Source: Mucilaginibacter sp.
Lineage (GTDB): Bacteria; Bacteroidota; Bacteroidia; Sphingobacteriales; Sphingobacteriaceae
Direction: 5' to 3'
Length of the DNA: 64,000 bases
NCBI GenBank assembly: GCA_028288025.1
Contig: JAQBOM010000012.1
Coordinates: forward strand, 62,001-126,000
Positions within the stretch are counted from its first letter, which is position 1. Each line of letters begins with the position of its first letter. The notes beneath the pieces are model-generated. The model did no database searches. It saw only the letters and a list, made by a program, of their open reading frames with translations, and had not been told where the DNA came from. Positions 31,266 to 40,637 of this stretch are shown piece by piece. Made by a program: the position numbers and the translations under genes.

Positions 31266-32819
31266 ATGCATGAATCAGCTTATTTTGATAAATATAGCCC
31301 CATCAACGGCGTTTGGGATGAAATGTACGGTTCGGATGCCAATGTGCGCGACCATTACCGCAAGGTGATCGATTACATTTCGGGCGAATCAGCTGATGAT
31401 CTTAACAAAAAGGAGGAGCTTGCCAAACGCTTGTTCATGAGCCAGGGCATCACTTTCACCGTTTATAACAGCGGCGAGGGTATCGAAAAAATATTCCCGT
31501 TTGATATTATCCCCCGCATCATCACCGCGAAGGAATGGGAGTTTGTTGAAAAGGGTATCAAGCAGCGGCTAACCGCGCTCAACCTGTTTATCAAGGATGT
31601 TTATCACAACCAATTTATCATTAAGGACGGCATTGTCCCGATTGATATCATTTATAGCTGTCCGCATTTTTTGCGCGAGATGTACCACCTGCAGGTGCCG
31701 TATGACATTTATGTGCACATATCCGGAATCGATATCATCCGCGATCACGACGGTACTTTTTATGTGCTCGAAGATAATCTTCGCACCCCATCGGGCGTAA
31801 GCTATATGCTCGAGAACCGCGAGATCACCAAGCGCCTTTTCCCCGACCTGCTCCCGCAATGCGGCGTGCGCAGCGTAACGGAATATCCGACTATATTGTA
31901 TAAAAACCTGCTGGCATTATCGCCGCGGCAAATACATAACCCGACGATCGTGTTATTGAGCCCAGGCATATATAACTCGGCTTATTTTGAACACACTACG
32001 CTTGCCCGTTTAATGGGTGTAGAGCTGGTTGAAGGGCGCGATATGGTCGTCAAAAACCATAAAGTATATATGAAAACCACCACCGGCCTGCAGCAGGTAG
32101 ATGTAATATACCGCCGTGTTGACGATGAATACCTCGACCCGCTGGTGTTTAACCCGCAAAGTATGCTGGGTGTGGCCGGCATTATGGGCGCCTACCGCAA
32201 AGGAAACGTGGCTATTGTAAATGCCATCGGTACCGGCGTTGCGGATGACAAGGCCGTTTATGTTTATGTGCCCGAAATGATCAAATATTATTTAAACGAG
32301 GAGCCGATCCTGAAAAATGTACCTACGCACCAACTTGGGCATACTGACGAACGGGAGTATGTGTTTAAGAACATCAATAAAATGGTGATCAAAAAAACCA
32401 ACGGGAGCGGCGGTTACGGTATGCTGATGGGTCATGCGGCTACGGAACGGGAAATTGAAGATTACAAACTTGAAATATTAAAGGAGCCGCGAAATTTTAT
32501 CGCCCAGCCAACCATCAGCCTGTCGGCCGCGCCGTGCTATATGCAAGGCGAGCTACAGCCAAGGCGAATCGATCTGCGGCCATATGCTTTGTTCGGGCCG
32601 GATGGAATCGAGATCGTGCCCGGTGGCTTAACACGCGTGGCCCTTAAGGAAGGTTCGCTGGTGGTAAACAGCTCACAGGGCGGCGGCAGCAAGGATACAT
32701 GGGTGCTTGGCGCCCCGGTAATCAAGGCACAAAGGCAAAAGATAAAGGCAGAGTTGAAACCGCAGCCCGAAAAAAAGGTGAAAGGCGAAAGGTCAAAGGT
32801 GAAAGGTAAGGGTAAATGA
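31266..32819 (+). CDS. Circularly permuted type 2 ATP-grasp protein
   Basis: 517 residues from the ATG at 31266 (MHESAYFDKYSP). A GTG at 31218 lies upstream of the promoter box. Marks of the family are RDVYHNQ-like IKDVYHNQFII, the DIIRDHDGTFYVLEDN block, RTPSGVSYMLENR, the YRRVDDEYLDPL segment and KKTNGSGGYGM. It is predicted to form amide bonds by acyl-phosphate chemistry, as an amidoligase or peptide ligase. It is followed by alpha-E and transglutaminase genes, the context described by Iyer and Aravind for a peptide synthesis/modification system. The C-terminal tail (KKVKGERSKVKGKGK) is encoded by an AAAGGTGAAAGG word repeat. Confidence 0.9.
   Translation: MHESAYFDKYSPINGVWDEMYGSDANVRDHYRKVIDYISGESADDLNKKEELAKRLFMSQGITFTVYNSGEGIEKIFPFDIIPRIITAKEWEFVEKGIKQRLTALNLFIKDVYHNQFIIKDGIVPIDIIYSCPHFLREMYHLQVPYDIYVHISGIDIIRDHDGTFYVLEDNLRTPSGVSYMLENREITKRLFPDLLPQCGVRSVTEYPTILYKNLLALSPRQIHNPTIVLLSPGIYNSAYFEHTTLARLMGVELVEGRDMVVKNHKVYMKTTTGLQQVDVIYRRVDDEYLDPLVFNPQSMLGVAGIMGAYRKGNVAIVNAIGTGVADDKAVYVYVPEMIKYYLNEEPILKNVPTHQLGHTDEREYVFKNINKMVIKKTNGSGGYGMLMGHAATEREIEDYKLEILKEPRNFIAQPTISLSAAPCYMQGELQPRRIDLRPYALFGPDGIEIVPGGLTRVALKEGSLVVNSSQGGGSKDTWVLGAPVIKAQRQKIKAELKPQPEKKVKGERSKVKGKGK
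32777..32812 (+). repeat. AAAGGTGAAAGGCG word repeat inside the 3' end of the ATP-grasp gene
   Basis: GGTGAAAGGCGAAAGGTCAAAGGTGAAAGG-type permuted words encode the Lys/Arg-rich tail of the protein. Confidence 0.6.
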
Positions 32820-32827
32820 AAAAGAAA

Positions 32828-32959
32828 TCCGATCGCACACATGCGGGAGAAAATCCAACATCCGAAATGAAAATAATAAATTCGAAATCGAAAATCCGAA
32901 ACGGCGAAGCCTTCTTGAGTGCCTTAAAAAAACAACTAACCTCGAAAAATCCGAAATCA
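32828..32959. repeat. Dispersed repeat, CGGCGAAGCC element copy 2
   Basis: A degenerate copy of the GATCCCGCACGTGCGGGAG palindrome (32831-32849) is followed by CCGAAATG-type words and the segment CGAAACGGCGAAGCC...CCGAAATCA (32897-32959). That segment is nearly identical to 6560-6622. It ends 4 nt before the alpha-E start codon. Confidence 0.8.
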
Positions 32960-32963
32960 AAAG

Positions 32964-33899
32964 ATGTTAAGTAGGGTAGCAGCAAGTTTTTATTGGTTAA
33001 GCCGTTACATCGAACGCAGCGATGGTATGCTGCGCATGCTCAAAATTAATTACGCCTCTTCGCAGGACACGGTGCAGGAATTTACATGGGAACCGGTCAT
33101 CCGGATATTTGCCGGGTCGGACGAGGATGATGCGGAAAAGCTGCAGAACGACAGTAGGGCTGTGCTCAAATACATGGTTACCGGCAAGGAAAACGGCAAT
33201 TCGATTTTAAATATTATTACGCTGGCGCGCGAAAACGCCCGTGGGGTACAGGAGCATATACCAAAGGATCTTTGGCTATGTTTAAATGAATATTATCATA
33301 CTGTAATTGATCCGAAGCTCGAAAAAGCATTACAGCGCGACGACCCGATCAGCGTGCTGGATGTACTGATCAAGCAGGTGATGCTTTATTACGGCACGGT
33401 GGAAATAACTATGGAAAGGGGAGAGGGGCGCAGTTTTATGAACATAGGCAAATACCTGGAGCGGGCCATACAGTCGGTGGATATCCTCGATACCAAATTC
33501 GGCTCGGTAAGCGATAACCCCGACCTGTTGACTGATACCAGCTATTGGAAACACCTTTTACTTTCGTTGGGTGGGTACGAACTGTACCTAAAAACCTACC
33601 GCGAAGGCTTCGAAGCCAGCAATATACTGGAGCAGGTGGTGTTGAACAATGATTTTCCGCGGTCGGTTATTTATTCGGTGAACAACATCCTGCGGTATTT
33701 TGACAGGTTAAAGAATGACAGTAACGTGGAGGATTTTCGCGAAATGTCATTCCAGATCGGCCGACTGGAGAGCCGGATCAAATACAGTTCGGTTAAAAGT
33801 ATTGAGCAGGACGGCCTGCACGCCTTCCTGACGCAGATCAGGAGCGGATTGTACGGAATAGGTAACTCACTGAACGAACATTATTTTGCAAATTCTTAA
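32964..33899 (+). CDS. Alpha-E domain protein
   Basis: 311 residues, all helical. The N-terminal signature MLSRVAASFYWLSRYIERSD is diagnostic of the alpha-E family, with further marks DLWLCLNEYYH and MNIGKYLERAIQSVDIL. Alpha-E proteins have no known biochemical activity. They are almost always encoded beside circularly permuted ATP-grasp and transglutaminase genes, which is the case on both sides here. In other genomes the domain is fused to the ATP-grasp. The upstream spacer is a dispersed repeat that ends just before this start. Confidence 0.9.
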   Translation: MLSRVAASFYWLSRYIERSDGMLRMLKINYASSQDTVQEFTWEPVIRIFAGSDEDDAEKLQNDSRAVLKYMVTGKENGNSILNIITLARENARGVQEHIPKDLWLCLNEYYHTVIDPKLEKALQRDDPISVLDVLIKQVMLYYGTVEITMERGEGRSFMNIGKYLERAIQSVDILDTKFGSVSDNPDLLTDTSYWKHLLLSLGGYELYLKTYREGFEASNILEQVVLNNDFPRSVIYSVNNILRYFDRLKNDSNVEDFREMSFQIGRLESRIKYSSVKSIEQDGLHAFLTQIRSGLYGIGNSLNEHYFANS

Positions 33900-33980
33900 A
33901 GAGTCAGGAAAGTCAGGAAAGTTCGAAAAAAAAAGTACTATTTTCAAATCACTAAATCAATAATTCACTAATTAAAAGCG

Positions 33981-34952
33981 ATGCCCGAATTTGAAATAGA
34001 ACATATCACCCGGTACATCTACGAGGGGCCAGTCCGCGACAGCGCCAACCAGATTATCCTGTTCCCGATAAAGGATGCCTACCAGGATGTGCTGAAGCAG
34101 GAGCTCACCATAACGGGCAACCCTGTTGTAGATACCTATATCGATTATTACGGCAACGAAGTGGGCAGTTTTACTTATAGCGAACCGCACTGGTATCTTA
34201 ATATCAATTCCAAAATATGGGTGACGACTAAACACAGGGAGCTGCCGGTAAACGATATATTCCCTGCCCACCAGTGGGAGGACCTCAGGCGCCTGCAATT
34301 TATGGTGCCCTATATCGATTTTTTAAAACAGGAATATTTTGACGGATTAAACGAATTGCGGGTTATTGTTGACCAGGAAAGGTTGAAGGATGATACTCCT
34401 TACCAGGTGGCCCTGCGTTTTAGCCAGTATGTGTACGAGAATTTCACCTACATTAAAGGTGTAACTAGCGTTGAAACAAAGCTGGATGAGATATGGAAAC
34501 TAAAAGCCGGCGTTTGCCAGGACTTTGCCCATATACTGATGGAAATGCTGCGCATGGTGCAGATCCCGGCGCGCTATGTGAGCGGGTATATATGTACCAG
34601 CCGCAATGGCATGCGCGGCGAGGGCGCCACCCACGCCTGGGCCGAAGCTTACATTCCTGATTACGGATGGCTGGGTATCGACCCGACAAATAATTGTATC
34701 GCCAATGAAAGCCATGTGCGTTTAGCCGTCGGCCGGAACTTTTTGGATTGTTCGCCGGTAAAAGGTGTTTACAAAGGATCCTCGGGCCACAAGCTGGAGG
34801 TTGCGGTATCGGTTGATGAGGATAATGTGTTAAACGGTAATGACAGGCAGATCAACGACGCCCATGTAACCAATACGGTGACTGAATTTACAAAAAATAG
34901 TTACCAGCGCCACATGGAGATCATTCAGCAACAGCAGCAACAACAACAATAG
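33981..34952 (+). CDS. Transglutaminase-like cysteine protease/amidase of the alpha-E cassette
   Basis: 323 residues. The N-terminal beta domain (Bact_transglu_N; EIEHITRYIYEGPV and FPIKDAYQDV) is followed by the papain-like core: Cys in KAGVCQDFAHIL (about 175-186), His in GATHAWAEAY and Asp in GIDPTNN. It could cleave or transfer the amide bonds made by the ATP-grasp enzyme. There is no signal peptide, so it is cytosolic like its partners. The C-terminus is a run of eight Gln encoded by mixed CAG/CAA codons, an unusual tail likely of repeat origin. It is the last gene of the three-gene cassette. Confidence 0.9.
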   Translation: MPEFEIEHITRYIYEGPVRDSANQIILFPIKDAYQDVLKQELTITGNPVVDTYIDYYGNEVGSFTYSEPHWYLNINSKIWVTTKHRELPVNDIFPAHQWEDLRRLQFMVPYIDFLKQEYFDGLNELRVIVDQERLKDDTPYQVALRFSQYVYENFTYIKGVTSVETKLDEIWKLKAGVCQDFAHILMEMLRMVQIPARYVSGYICTSRNGMRGEGATHAWAEAYIPDYGWLGIDPTNNCIANESHVRLAVGRNFLDCSPVKGVYKGSSGHKLEVAVSVDEDNVLNGNDRQINDAHVTNTVTEFTKNSYQRHMEIIQQQQQQQQ

Positions 34953-34988
34953 TTTGCAGTTGGCAGTGAGAATTTTAGCTGCAACAGG

Positions 34989-35489
34989 TTATTCGACTTT
35001 TTTGACGGCAGCTATCAGCTGTTCAATCGCGGGCGGCTTCTCATAGCCCTGGGTCATTTTGAAGTTTTTGTCGTAGATAGCGATATAAGGAGTGGTCTTA
35101 ACCATGTAATATCTTTGAACTAAATAGGTATAACCTTCAGTGCCCACCGTGAAATTAGGATACTTCTTTAACTGAAAATCCTTGTAGAAATCCTTTATAG
35201 CCCGGAATTGCGCCTCAGGGTTCACAAACGTTACCATCACCACCTGTATGTTGCGGAACTCCTTCATTTTCGGCTTCATTTCTTCCATTAAATGCCGGCA
35301 ATGGCTGCAATCCGGCGCGAAATAAATGATCATTACCGGCTTATGCTTTTTTAAATTGGCCGGGGTAACATACACACTGTCTGTGGTCAATATTCGGTAG
35401 GGAGGTATCGCCGGCGGCGGGGCATAAGTTTGCGCATTGCTGCACGCCGCAGCTATGATCAGTCCAAAAAATAAAAACAATTTCTTCAT
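34989..35489 (-). CDS. Thioredoxin-fold lipoprotein with CxxC motif
   Basis: 166 residues from the ATG at 35489 (MKKLFLFFGLII). The ATG at 35507 only adds six residues. A lipoprotein-type signal ends in AAACSNAQ. The redox motif PDCSHCRH sits in a typical thioredoxin strand-helix (VMIIYFAPDCSHC, about residues 60-72), with a cis-Pro region TTPYIAIYD. It resembles the TlpA/AhpC-TSA proteins of Bacteroidota envelopes, which reduce or isomerise disulfides in exported proteins. It may be anchored in a membrane facing the periplasm. It converges with the transglutaminase gene. Confidence 0.82.
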   Translation of the reverse strand: MKKLFLFFGLIIAAACSNAQTYAPPPAIPPYRILTTDSVYVTPANLKKHKPVMIIYFAPDCSHCRHLMEEMKPKMKEFRNIQVVMVTFVNPEAQFRAIKDFYKDFQLKKYPNFTVGTEGYTYLVQRYYMVKTTPYIAIYDKNFKMTQGYEKPPAIEQLIAAVKKVE

Positions 35490-35576
35490 TGTATTCAAAT
35501 AATTCATAGTTAGCGCTTCTACGCTTTTAGCCTTCGCCTTTTCGCTTTAAGCTTCCCCCGCATAGTTACGATATTT

Positions 35577-36593
35577 TTATGCTTCAAGCAATTCCAGTTG
35601 CCAGGCAACATGCTCTTCGGTTACCGGGTATAACGCGTTTTCACGTACTGTATGATAAACAGCGTCAAATAAACCGTTATAATTTCCTTTTGGGGGAACC
35701 AACTGTTCCACCAGCCGCCCGTTATCAATATCCATAAGCACCAGTTTTCCATCACTGCCGGCCGGTTCAATGCCATAGCCTTCGTCTGTCGGCAGCATGC
35801 CTCCGTCCAGTTGTGCTTCCTGCACATCGCACCTTTCTTTAACAAAACTGCCAAGCGTACCATGCACGGCGAACCCCGGCAATACCTCGGCAAGCAGCAG
35901 GCCCGAGGTGAGGTATACATTCAGTTGATTGGGATATGATAAATGGTAATGAAAGTAATCCGCCACTTCCGAACCTTCACGGTATATCCCCGTTGTTTTT
36001 TTAAAGCTGAGCGGTTTCCCGAATAAACAGATCACATTATCGATCAAATGCGGCCCCAGGTCATATCCCAAACCATTGGCTTGTGCCGCAGCTTTTTCTT
36101 TGAATAACTTGGGGCTCAACGCTCGTTTATACCTGTCGAACCTGAAATGAATCTCTATCAACTCGCCCAGCCTGCCGCTTTCAATAACGTCCTTTACCAG
36201 TAAAAAGCCGCTGTCCCACCTCCGGTTTTGGTAAAGCATTAAATGCCGGTTTACCTGTTTGGCCAGGTCGAACATTATTTTAACCTCGGCACTGGTGGCA
36301 GCGGCAGGTTTTTCAAGCAGAACGTGTTTCCCGGCACTAAGTGCAGCAATAGTAAAATCGAAGTGTGTATCGTTGGGCGTATTGACAATTACGAGCTCAA
36401 TTTCGTCGTCATTCAAAAGCGCATCGATCGAGTCATAGCTGATCACGCCGGGATAACGTTTCCCGACCTTTTTTTCATGGCGTTCAACCACGGCCTTAAA
36501 TTTAAATCGCGGGTTTGTAGTTAAAAACGGCGCGTGAAATATCCTTCCTGACATCCCGTAGGCCATTAAGCCTGTTATAATTGGTTTTGACAT
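35577..36593 (-). CDS. Gfo/Idh/MocA family oxidoreductase
   Basis: 338 residues. An N-terminal Rossmann domain (ITGLMAYGMSGRIFHAPFL; VIVNTPNDTHF; GKHVLLEKPAA with the conserved EKP lysine, about residues 93-102) is followed by the alpha/beta catalytic domain (LGYDLGPHLIDNV, containing the usual D/H pair). This is a typical NAD(P)-dependent sugar or inositol dehydrogenase fold. The AYGMSGRIFHAPF start resembles the YdgJ/scyllo-inositol subgroup. The substrate is not determinable. No sugar operon is adjacent; a repeat lies immediately upstream. Confidence 0.9.
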   Translation of the reverse strand: MSKPIITGLMAYGMSGRIFHAPFLTTNPRFKFKAVVERHEKKVGKRYPGVISYDSIDALLNDDEIELVIVNTPNDTHFDFTIAALSAGKHVLLEKPAAATSAEVKIMFDLAKQVNRHLMLYQNRRWDSGFLLVKDVIESGRLGELIEIHFRFDRYKRALSPKLFKEKAAAQANGLGYDLGPHLIDNVICLFGKPLSFKKTTGIYREGSEVADYFHYHLSYPNQLNVYLTSGLLLAEVLPGFAVHGTLGSFVKERCDVQEAQLDGGMLPTDEGYGIEPAGSDGKLVLMDIDNGRLVEQLVPPKGNYNGLFDAVYHTVRENALYPVTEEHVAWQLELLEA

Positions 36594-36609
36594 AGTTTAA
36601 TAATATAAA

Positions 36610-36650
36610 TTCGATCCCGCACGTGCGGGAGAACATCCGAAATCCGAAAT
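36610..36650. repeat. CCCGCACGTGCGGG palindrome with CCGAAATCC words
   Basis: TTCGATCCCGCACGTGCGGG followed by CATCCGAAATCCGAAAT is a third, short copy of the dispersed repeat at 6531 and 32828. It lies between two minus-strand genes. Confidence 0.75.
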
Positions 36651-36672
36651 AAAACAGCCCTGGTGCTCCGGC

Positions 36673-39096
36673 CTAATCCTGCCCAATCGGGCTGCCGTCC
36701 GGCATGTTTACAACCGGCGCCGGCTTAAATTGTGACGGATTTTTCTCAAACTGGTCTATTTGCGATAACCCAAACAGCAAATTCGCCTTTTGATTTCCCG
36801 ATGCCGTCTTCATAGCGACATTCATCCATTTTCTTAAACCGTCAATTTCCAGCAGTGCAATGCCGCGCACGCTTTCGGGCGCAGTGCTGGTGGCCGCAAG
36901 CGTTAGTAACTGTTTCAGCGTTAAATTATTTACCAAACGCTGCAACTCGCCGCTATAACCAGTTTGCTGTGTCGCCTTCCAGGTTTGGGCTATCAGTTTG
37001 TCCAATACAGCTATAAGCCCGGGCTGGTCACTATCCCTCGCCTGGTATTCAACCAGCCTGGCCGCTCTTTCAGGCTGCAGCATAAAGGCAAGCGTTGTTG
37101 CTGCTGATGATTCGGCAGCGGCCATAGGGTCGAATGTAAGGCCGGTACGGGCTTTAAACAATTCGCGGGTGCGCGGGTATCCATCGGGCCGGGGCGGTAT
37201 TTTTTCGATTAATTTCTCCGGAAGCGAAAGTGCATCAGGCCCGATAGTCGCCATCAGTGCGTTAAACGCTTTCCATTGTTCGGCCGGCGAAATAAATTTC
37301 GTGGTGACTTGCCCGTCATTTTTAACCGCGTAAGTATAGTAAATACCGCCTAGCATTTTTGAGGCAGCCTCAACCTGGTAACGGTGTAAAAGATAAATAG
37401 GTACCAAGACTTCCTCAATAGTCGCCATTGGCGCATCCTGACGTATTGCTTTCTCCGAAAAATTATCCAGCAGGTGCTTGCGAATAACCATCAGCCTGTT
37501 CAATTCGTCAGCAGCGTTGGTCCCGTTATCCCATAAATGGGCAAGGGGATGAGCGCTCCCGGCTGGCCGGGAGTCCCCGTCGGTAATAAATAAATAGCCT
37601 TCCTTTAGTGTTTCGTTCATGATGCCTTTTAAGGCACCATCGTTATCGGTTCCTGCCGGGAAATCCTGATAGCCATATAACACGGCCCGCTTGTCCCAGC
37701 CGCCAATTTCGGTGGTATAGGCTTTTGAAACGTCAATCGTACCATCACTATTTAAGCTGTATAGCGGTGGCGGATAATCCATAACCGATGCACGGTTATT
37801 AATGCTGGAAGTGAAATTATGCTGTAAGCCCAGCGTATGGCCAACCTCGTGGGCGGCAAGCTGGTGCAGCCGCGCAATGGCCAGTTTTAGCATGGCATCA
37901 CTTGTAGGTTTGCCATCTTCGTAAGGTTGCAGTAGACCTTCGGCAATCAAAAAATCCTGCCTGTCGCGCAGCGAGCCTAATGACACTTGTCCTTTAATGA
38001 TTTCGCCGGTTCGCGGGTCGACTATAGATTCGCCATACGACCAGCCCCGTGTCGACCGGTGGACCCATTGAATGATGTTATATCGTATATCCATTGGGTC
38101 GGCATCTTCGGGCAGTAATTTTACCTGGAACGCATTTTTATAACCGGCAGCTTCAAACGCCTGGTTCCACCACGAGGCGCCTTCGATCAGGGCGGTTCTC
38201 ACAGGCTCCGGCGCGCCGCGGTCAACATAGTATATGATAGGTTTCACCGGGTCGCTCATGGTTGCAGCCGGGTCTTTTTTTTCTAGCCGGTGCCTTACAA
38301 GCTGGCGTTTTACGATGGGCTGGTCAATCGGGGTAGCATAGTCCATGTAACTGTTTTCATAAAACCCCGACCGCGGGTCGAACTTGCGGACTTTATAGTT
38401 ATTGTCGGGCAGTTTAATGAATGATTGATGCATTCGCACGGTAACCGAATTTGGGTCGGGCGTTACCGACGCAATTTCGCTTCCCTTTCCCTTCCCGGTT
38501 AATGTTATAGTCGCCTCGAATTCTGAATTTTCGGGAAACCCCTTTGTGTTTGGTAAATAAACCGCCGAACGTGATTCATCAAGATTAAAACTTCCCTGCT
38601 GGCTTGCAGCAAGCTTATCCGCTATGGCGTGGCTATCGCGGAGCAGGAACGGGGTAAGGTCAATCAAAACCCGTCCATCCTGATCGGCCTCCTGCTTAAA
38701 TCCCCATATAACAGATTGCGCGAAGGCTTCTTCAACCGATTTTCTCTCATCGGCGTTATTGCTTATTGCACGATAGGCATAATTGGGTTGTACTAATAAA
38801 ATTTTCGGGCCGCTTTTGATGAATTTTATGATGCGGCTGTTACCGATCTGCCCCCTGTCTAAAGCAAGGTCGTTTGAGCCAACACCGGCTGGTAACGAGT
38901 TAACGTACAACAACTCGGTATCAAACTTGTCAACCTCCAATAAAATATGCCCGGTCTTTTCATCCCAATAAAAATTAAAATAACCCGGGTATTTCGTAAG
39001 GCCATGCGTCTTTGTTTCAATTTCTGTCGATTTCTGGGCTTTAATAATGGAAGCAAAGCTGGTAAGAAGGAATACTGCAGTGAAAAATATTTTCAT
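36673..39096 (-). CDS. Zinc-dependent metalloprotease (DUF5117/DUF5118-type)
   Basis: 807 residues. A signal peptide (about 1-20, ending IIKA) precedes a beta-rich N-terminal region (about 25-290). A metzincin-like site follows: HEVGHTLGLQH with zinc ligands His416, His420 and His426 and catalytic Glu417, then a SVMDYPPP Met-turn. The C-terminal half is helical. The family is common in Bacteroidota as large exported peptidases, with little experimental data. It lies alone between an oxidoreductase gene and a response regulator gene on the opposite strand. Confidence 0.88.
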   Translation of the reverse strand: MKIFFTAVFLLTSFASIIKAQKSTEIETKTHGLTKYPGYFNFYWDEKTGHILLEVDKFDTELLYVNSLPAGVGSNDLALDRGQIGNSRIIKFIKSGPKILLVQPNYAYRAISNNADERKSVEEAFAQSVIWGFKQEADQDGRVLIDLTPFLLRDSHAIADKLAASQQGSFNLDESRSAVYLPNTKGFPENSEFEATITLTGKGKGSEIASVTPDPNSVTVRMHQSFIKLPDNNYKVRKFDPRSGFYENSYMDYATPIDQPIVKRQLVRHRLEKKDPAATMSDPVKPIIYYVDRGAPEPVRTALIEGASWWNQAFEAAGYKNAFQVKLLPEDADPMDIRYNIIQWVHRSTRGWSYGESIVDPRTGEIIKGQVSLGSLRDRQDFLIAEGLLQPYEDGKPTSDAMLKLAIARLHQLAAHEVGHTLGLQHNFTSSINNRASVMDYPPPLYSLNSDGTIDVSKAYTTEIGGWDKRAVLYGYQDFPAGTDNDGALKGIMNETLKEGYLFITDGDSRPAGSAHPLAHLWDNGTNAADELNRLMVIRKHLLDNFSEKAIRQDAPMATIEEVLVPIYLLHRYQVEAASKMLGGIYYTYAVKNDGQVTTKFISPAEQWKAFNALMATIGPDALSLPEKLIEKIPPRPDGYPRTRELFKARTGLTFDPMAAAESSAATTLAFMLQPERAARLVEYQARDSDQPGLIAVLDKLIAQTWKATQQTGYSGELQRLVNNLTLKQLLTLAATSTAPESVRGIALLEIDGLRKWMNVAMKTASGNQKANLLFGLSQIDQFEKNPSQFKPAPVVNMPDGSPIGQD

Positions 39097-39317
39097 AAAT
39101 GTAGGAATGATCAGTCTAAAATATTACTTTTATTTATATTAACCCAATTTATGGTGTTATGAAGGGTAATTTGTTACTAAATTGCCATTGCTTTTAGGAA
39201 TAAGATTTTTTACAATAGGATAATTGTATCGTTAAGAATAATATCGTTAAAAAAACGTTAAAAAGTCTAACCTTTTAAAATCTCTTTTCGTAGAAAGAGA
39301 AACTGATTAATTAAAAA

Positions 39318-39758
39318 ATGGATTACAATAGCAGGCCCGTTAGTGTATTACTTATTGATGATGATGAAATAAATAATTTCATTTCGGTCAAATTAATAAA
39401 GAAAGCTTTATTAAACACGGAGATCACCGCTTGCCTTAACGGTAAACTTGCGATCGAGCTACTAGCCGATATCCAAAAAAACGACCCCGATAAACTCCCT
39501 GACTATATCCTGCTGGACATCAATATGCCTATCATGAACGGCTGGGAATTTTTGGATGAATACAAAAGATTAAACATCGATCCTTTGGGCCAGAGCAGGA
39601 TATTCATAATCTCATCTTCAGTTTTTAGTAACGACATCAATAAAGCTCGCTCATACCAGCTTGTACAGAATTTTATTTCGAAACCGCTTAACGTCGATAA
39701 AATTATTGAATTATTTAAAGCTGCCGAGCCTGTTCATGTGGCTGCAACTGTAAAATGA
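39318..39758 (+). CDS. Single-domain response regulator
   Basis: 146 residues, CheY-like receiver only. The acidic pocket is LLIDDDEINN (about 11-20), the phospho-acceptor is Asp67 in YILLDINMP, the switch residues are ISSS and the conserved Lys is in NFISKPL. There is no output domain, so it signals through protein contacts, as is usual for this Bacteroidota subgroup (DEINN-type receivers). No kinase gene is adjacent. Its last 25 nt overlap the 3' end of the convergent MBL-fold gene. A T/A-rich 220-nt spacer precedes it. Confidence 0.9.
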   Translation: MDYNSRPVSVLLIDDDEINNFISVKLIKKALLNTEITACLNGKLAIELLADIQKNDPDKLPDYILLDINMPIMNGWEFLDEYKRLNIDPLGQSRIFIISSSVFSNDINKARSYQLVQNFISKPLNVDKIIELFKAAEPVHVAATVK

Positions 39759-40504
39759 TTATCCTGGTAGGTAACTTTACCGACAGTAATGGATTTGGAA
39801 TGATAGAATAAACACGTCCAGTCTTCCTCCGCAGCTTTTTTACCATATTCTTCCCGTAATTGCATCGCCTTCCGGCCATCGAAGTCATATTTGGCGATAA
39901 ATTTTCGCATCAATTGTTCCGGTTCGGGCAACTCATCGCCGCCAAAAAAACATTTCTGCCCTTCGCTTTCTATCCAGAATACCTGGTGATATGGTGAGTG
40001 AGCACTTGACAATTCGTACCTGATGCCGGGCTGTAACTCACCGCTGCCGTCCACAAAATCAATATTTGCCGATGCGGCTAATGCTTCAAAAATTTCTTTA
40101 TGATACGATGAGGATTTTCCTGCCAGGGCGGTTTCCCATTCTTTTGCCTGTATTACATGCCGGGCCGCCGGGAAACTGGGAATAAGCTTGCCATTCTGTT
40201 CAACCACCAGCCCACCTGAATGATCGTAATGCAGGTGTGACATCAAAACCAAACTCACTTCTTCGGGACTAAAGCCTGCATTGCGGATATGCTGATGCAG
40301 CCATAGTTCATCACGGGTATCTTTATAACCGAGCCCGGTATCAAGCAGTACCAGGTTAGTATCTGTTTGCACCAGGAAGGGATTGACATGGATAAATAAT
40401 GATGCCGGCCGTTCTTTCGCGTTATCCGTTTCCGGGTTAAAAGGAATAAATTTTTTGGAAGCATCAACCGAATAGGACCCCTCGCTTAAAGCAAAAATTT
40501 TCAT
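39734..40504 (-). CDS. MBL-fold metallo-hydrolase
   Basis: 256 residues. The metallo-beta-lactamase fold is clear from LLDTGLGYKDTR, the dinuclear zinc site SHLHYDHSGG (HxHxDH, about residues 90-99), and later HSPYHQVFWI and FGGDELP supplying further ligands. It resembles lactonase-like or general hydrolase members; the substrate is open. It has a good minus-strand promoter box 22 nt upstream, and its 3' end overlaps the response-regulator gene by 25 nt tail to tail. Confidence 0.88.
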   Translation of the reverse strand: MKIFALSEGSYSVDASKKFIPFNPETDNAKERPASLFIHVNPFLVQTDTNLVLLDTGLGYKDTRDELWLHQHIRNAGFSPEEVSLVLMSHLHYDHSGGLVVEQNGKLIPSFPAARHVIQAKEWETALAGKSSSYHKEIFEALAASANIDFVDGSGELQPGIRYELSSAHSPYHQVFWIESEGQKCFFGGDELPEPEQLMRKFIAKYDFDGRKAMQLREEYGKKAAEEDWTCLFYHSKSITVGKVTYQDNHFTVAAT

Positions 40505-40525
40505 TTATATCAGCTGTTATAAGGC

Positions 40526-40534
40526 GCAAAGATA
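40526..40534 (-). promoter_or_regulatory. Candidate -7 box (TATCTTTGC) of the MBL-fold gene
   Basis: An exact TAnnTTTG match on the minus strand, ending 21 nt before the start codon. The rest of the gap to 40637 shows no gene. Confidence 0.45.
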
Positions 40535-40637
40535 TGAATAAACGTATTGCGGTTGTGTACCCATGCTCGCACCGGATGAGGCCGTTTAGGGTATTGCTAC
40601 AATAAATTGTTTTAAATTTGAGTAAGCTGTAAGCCTT

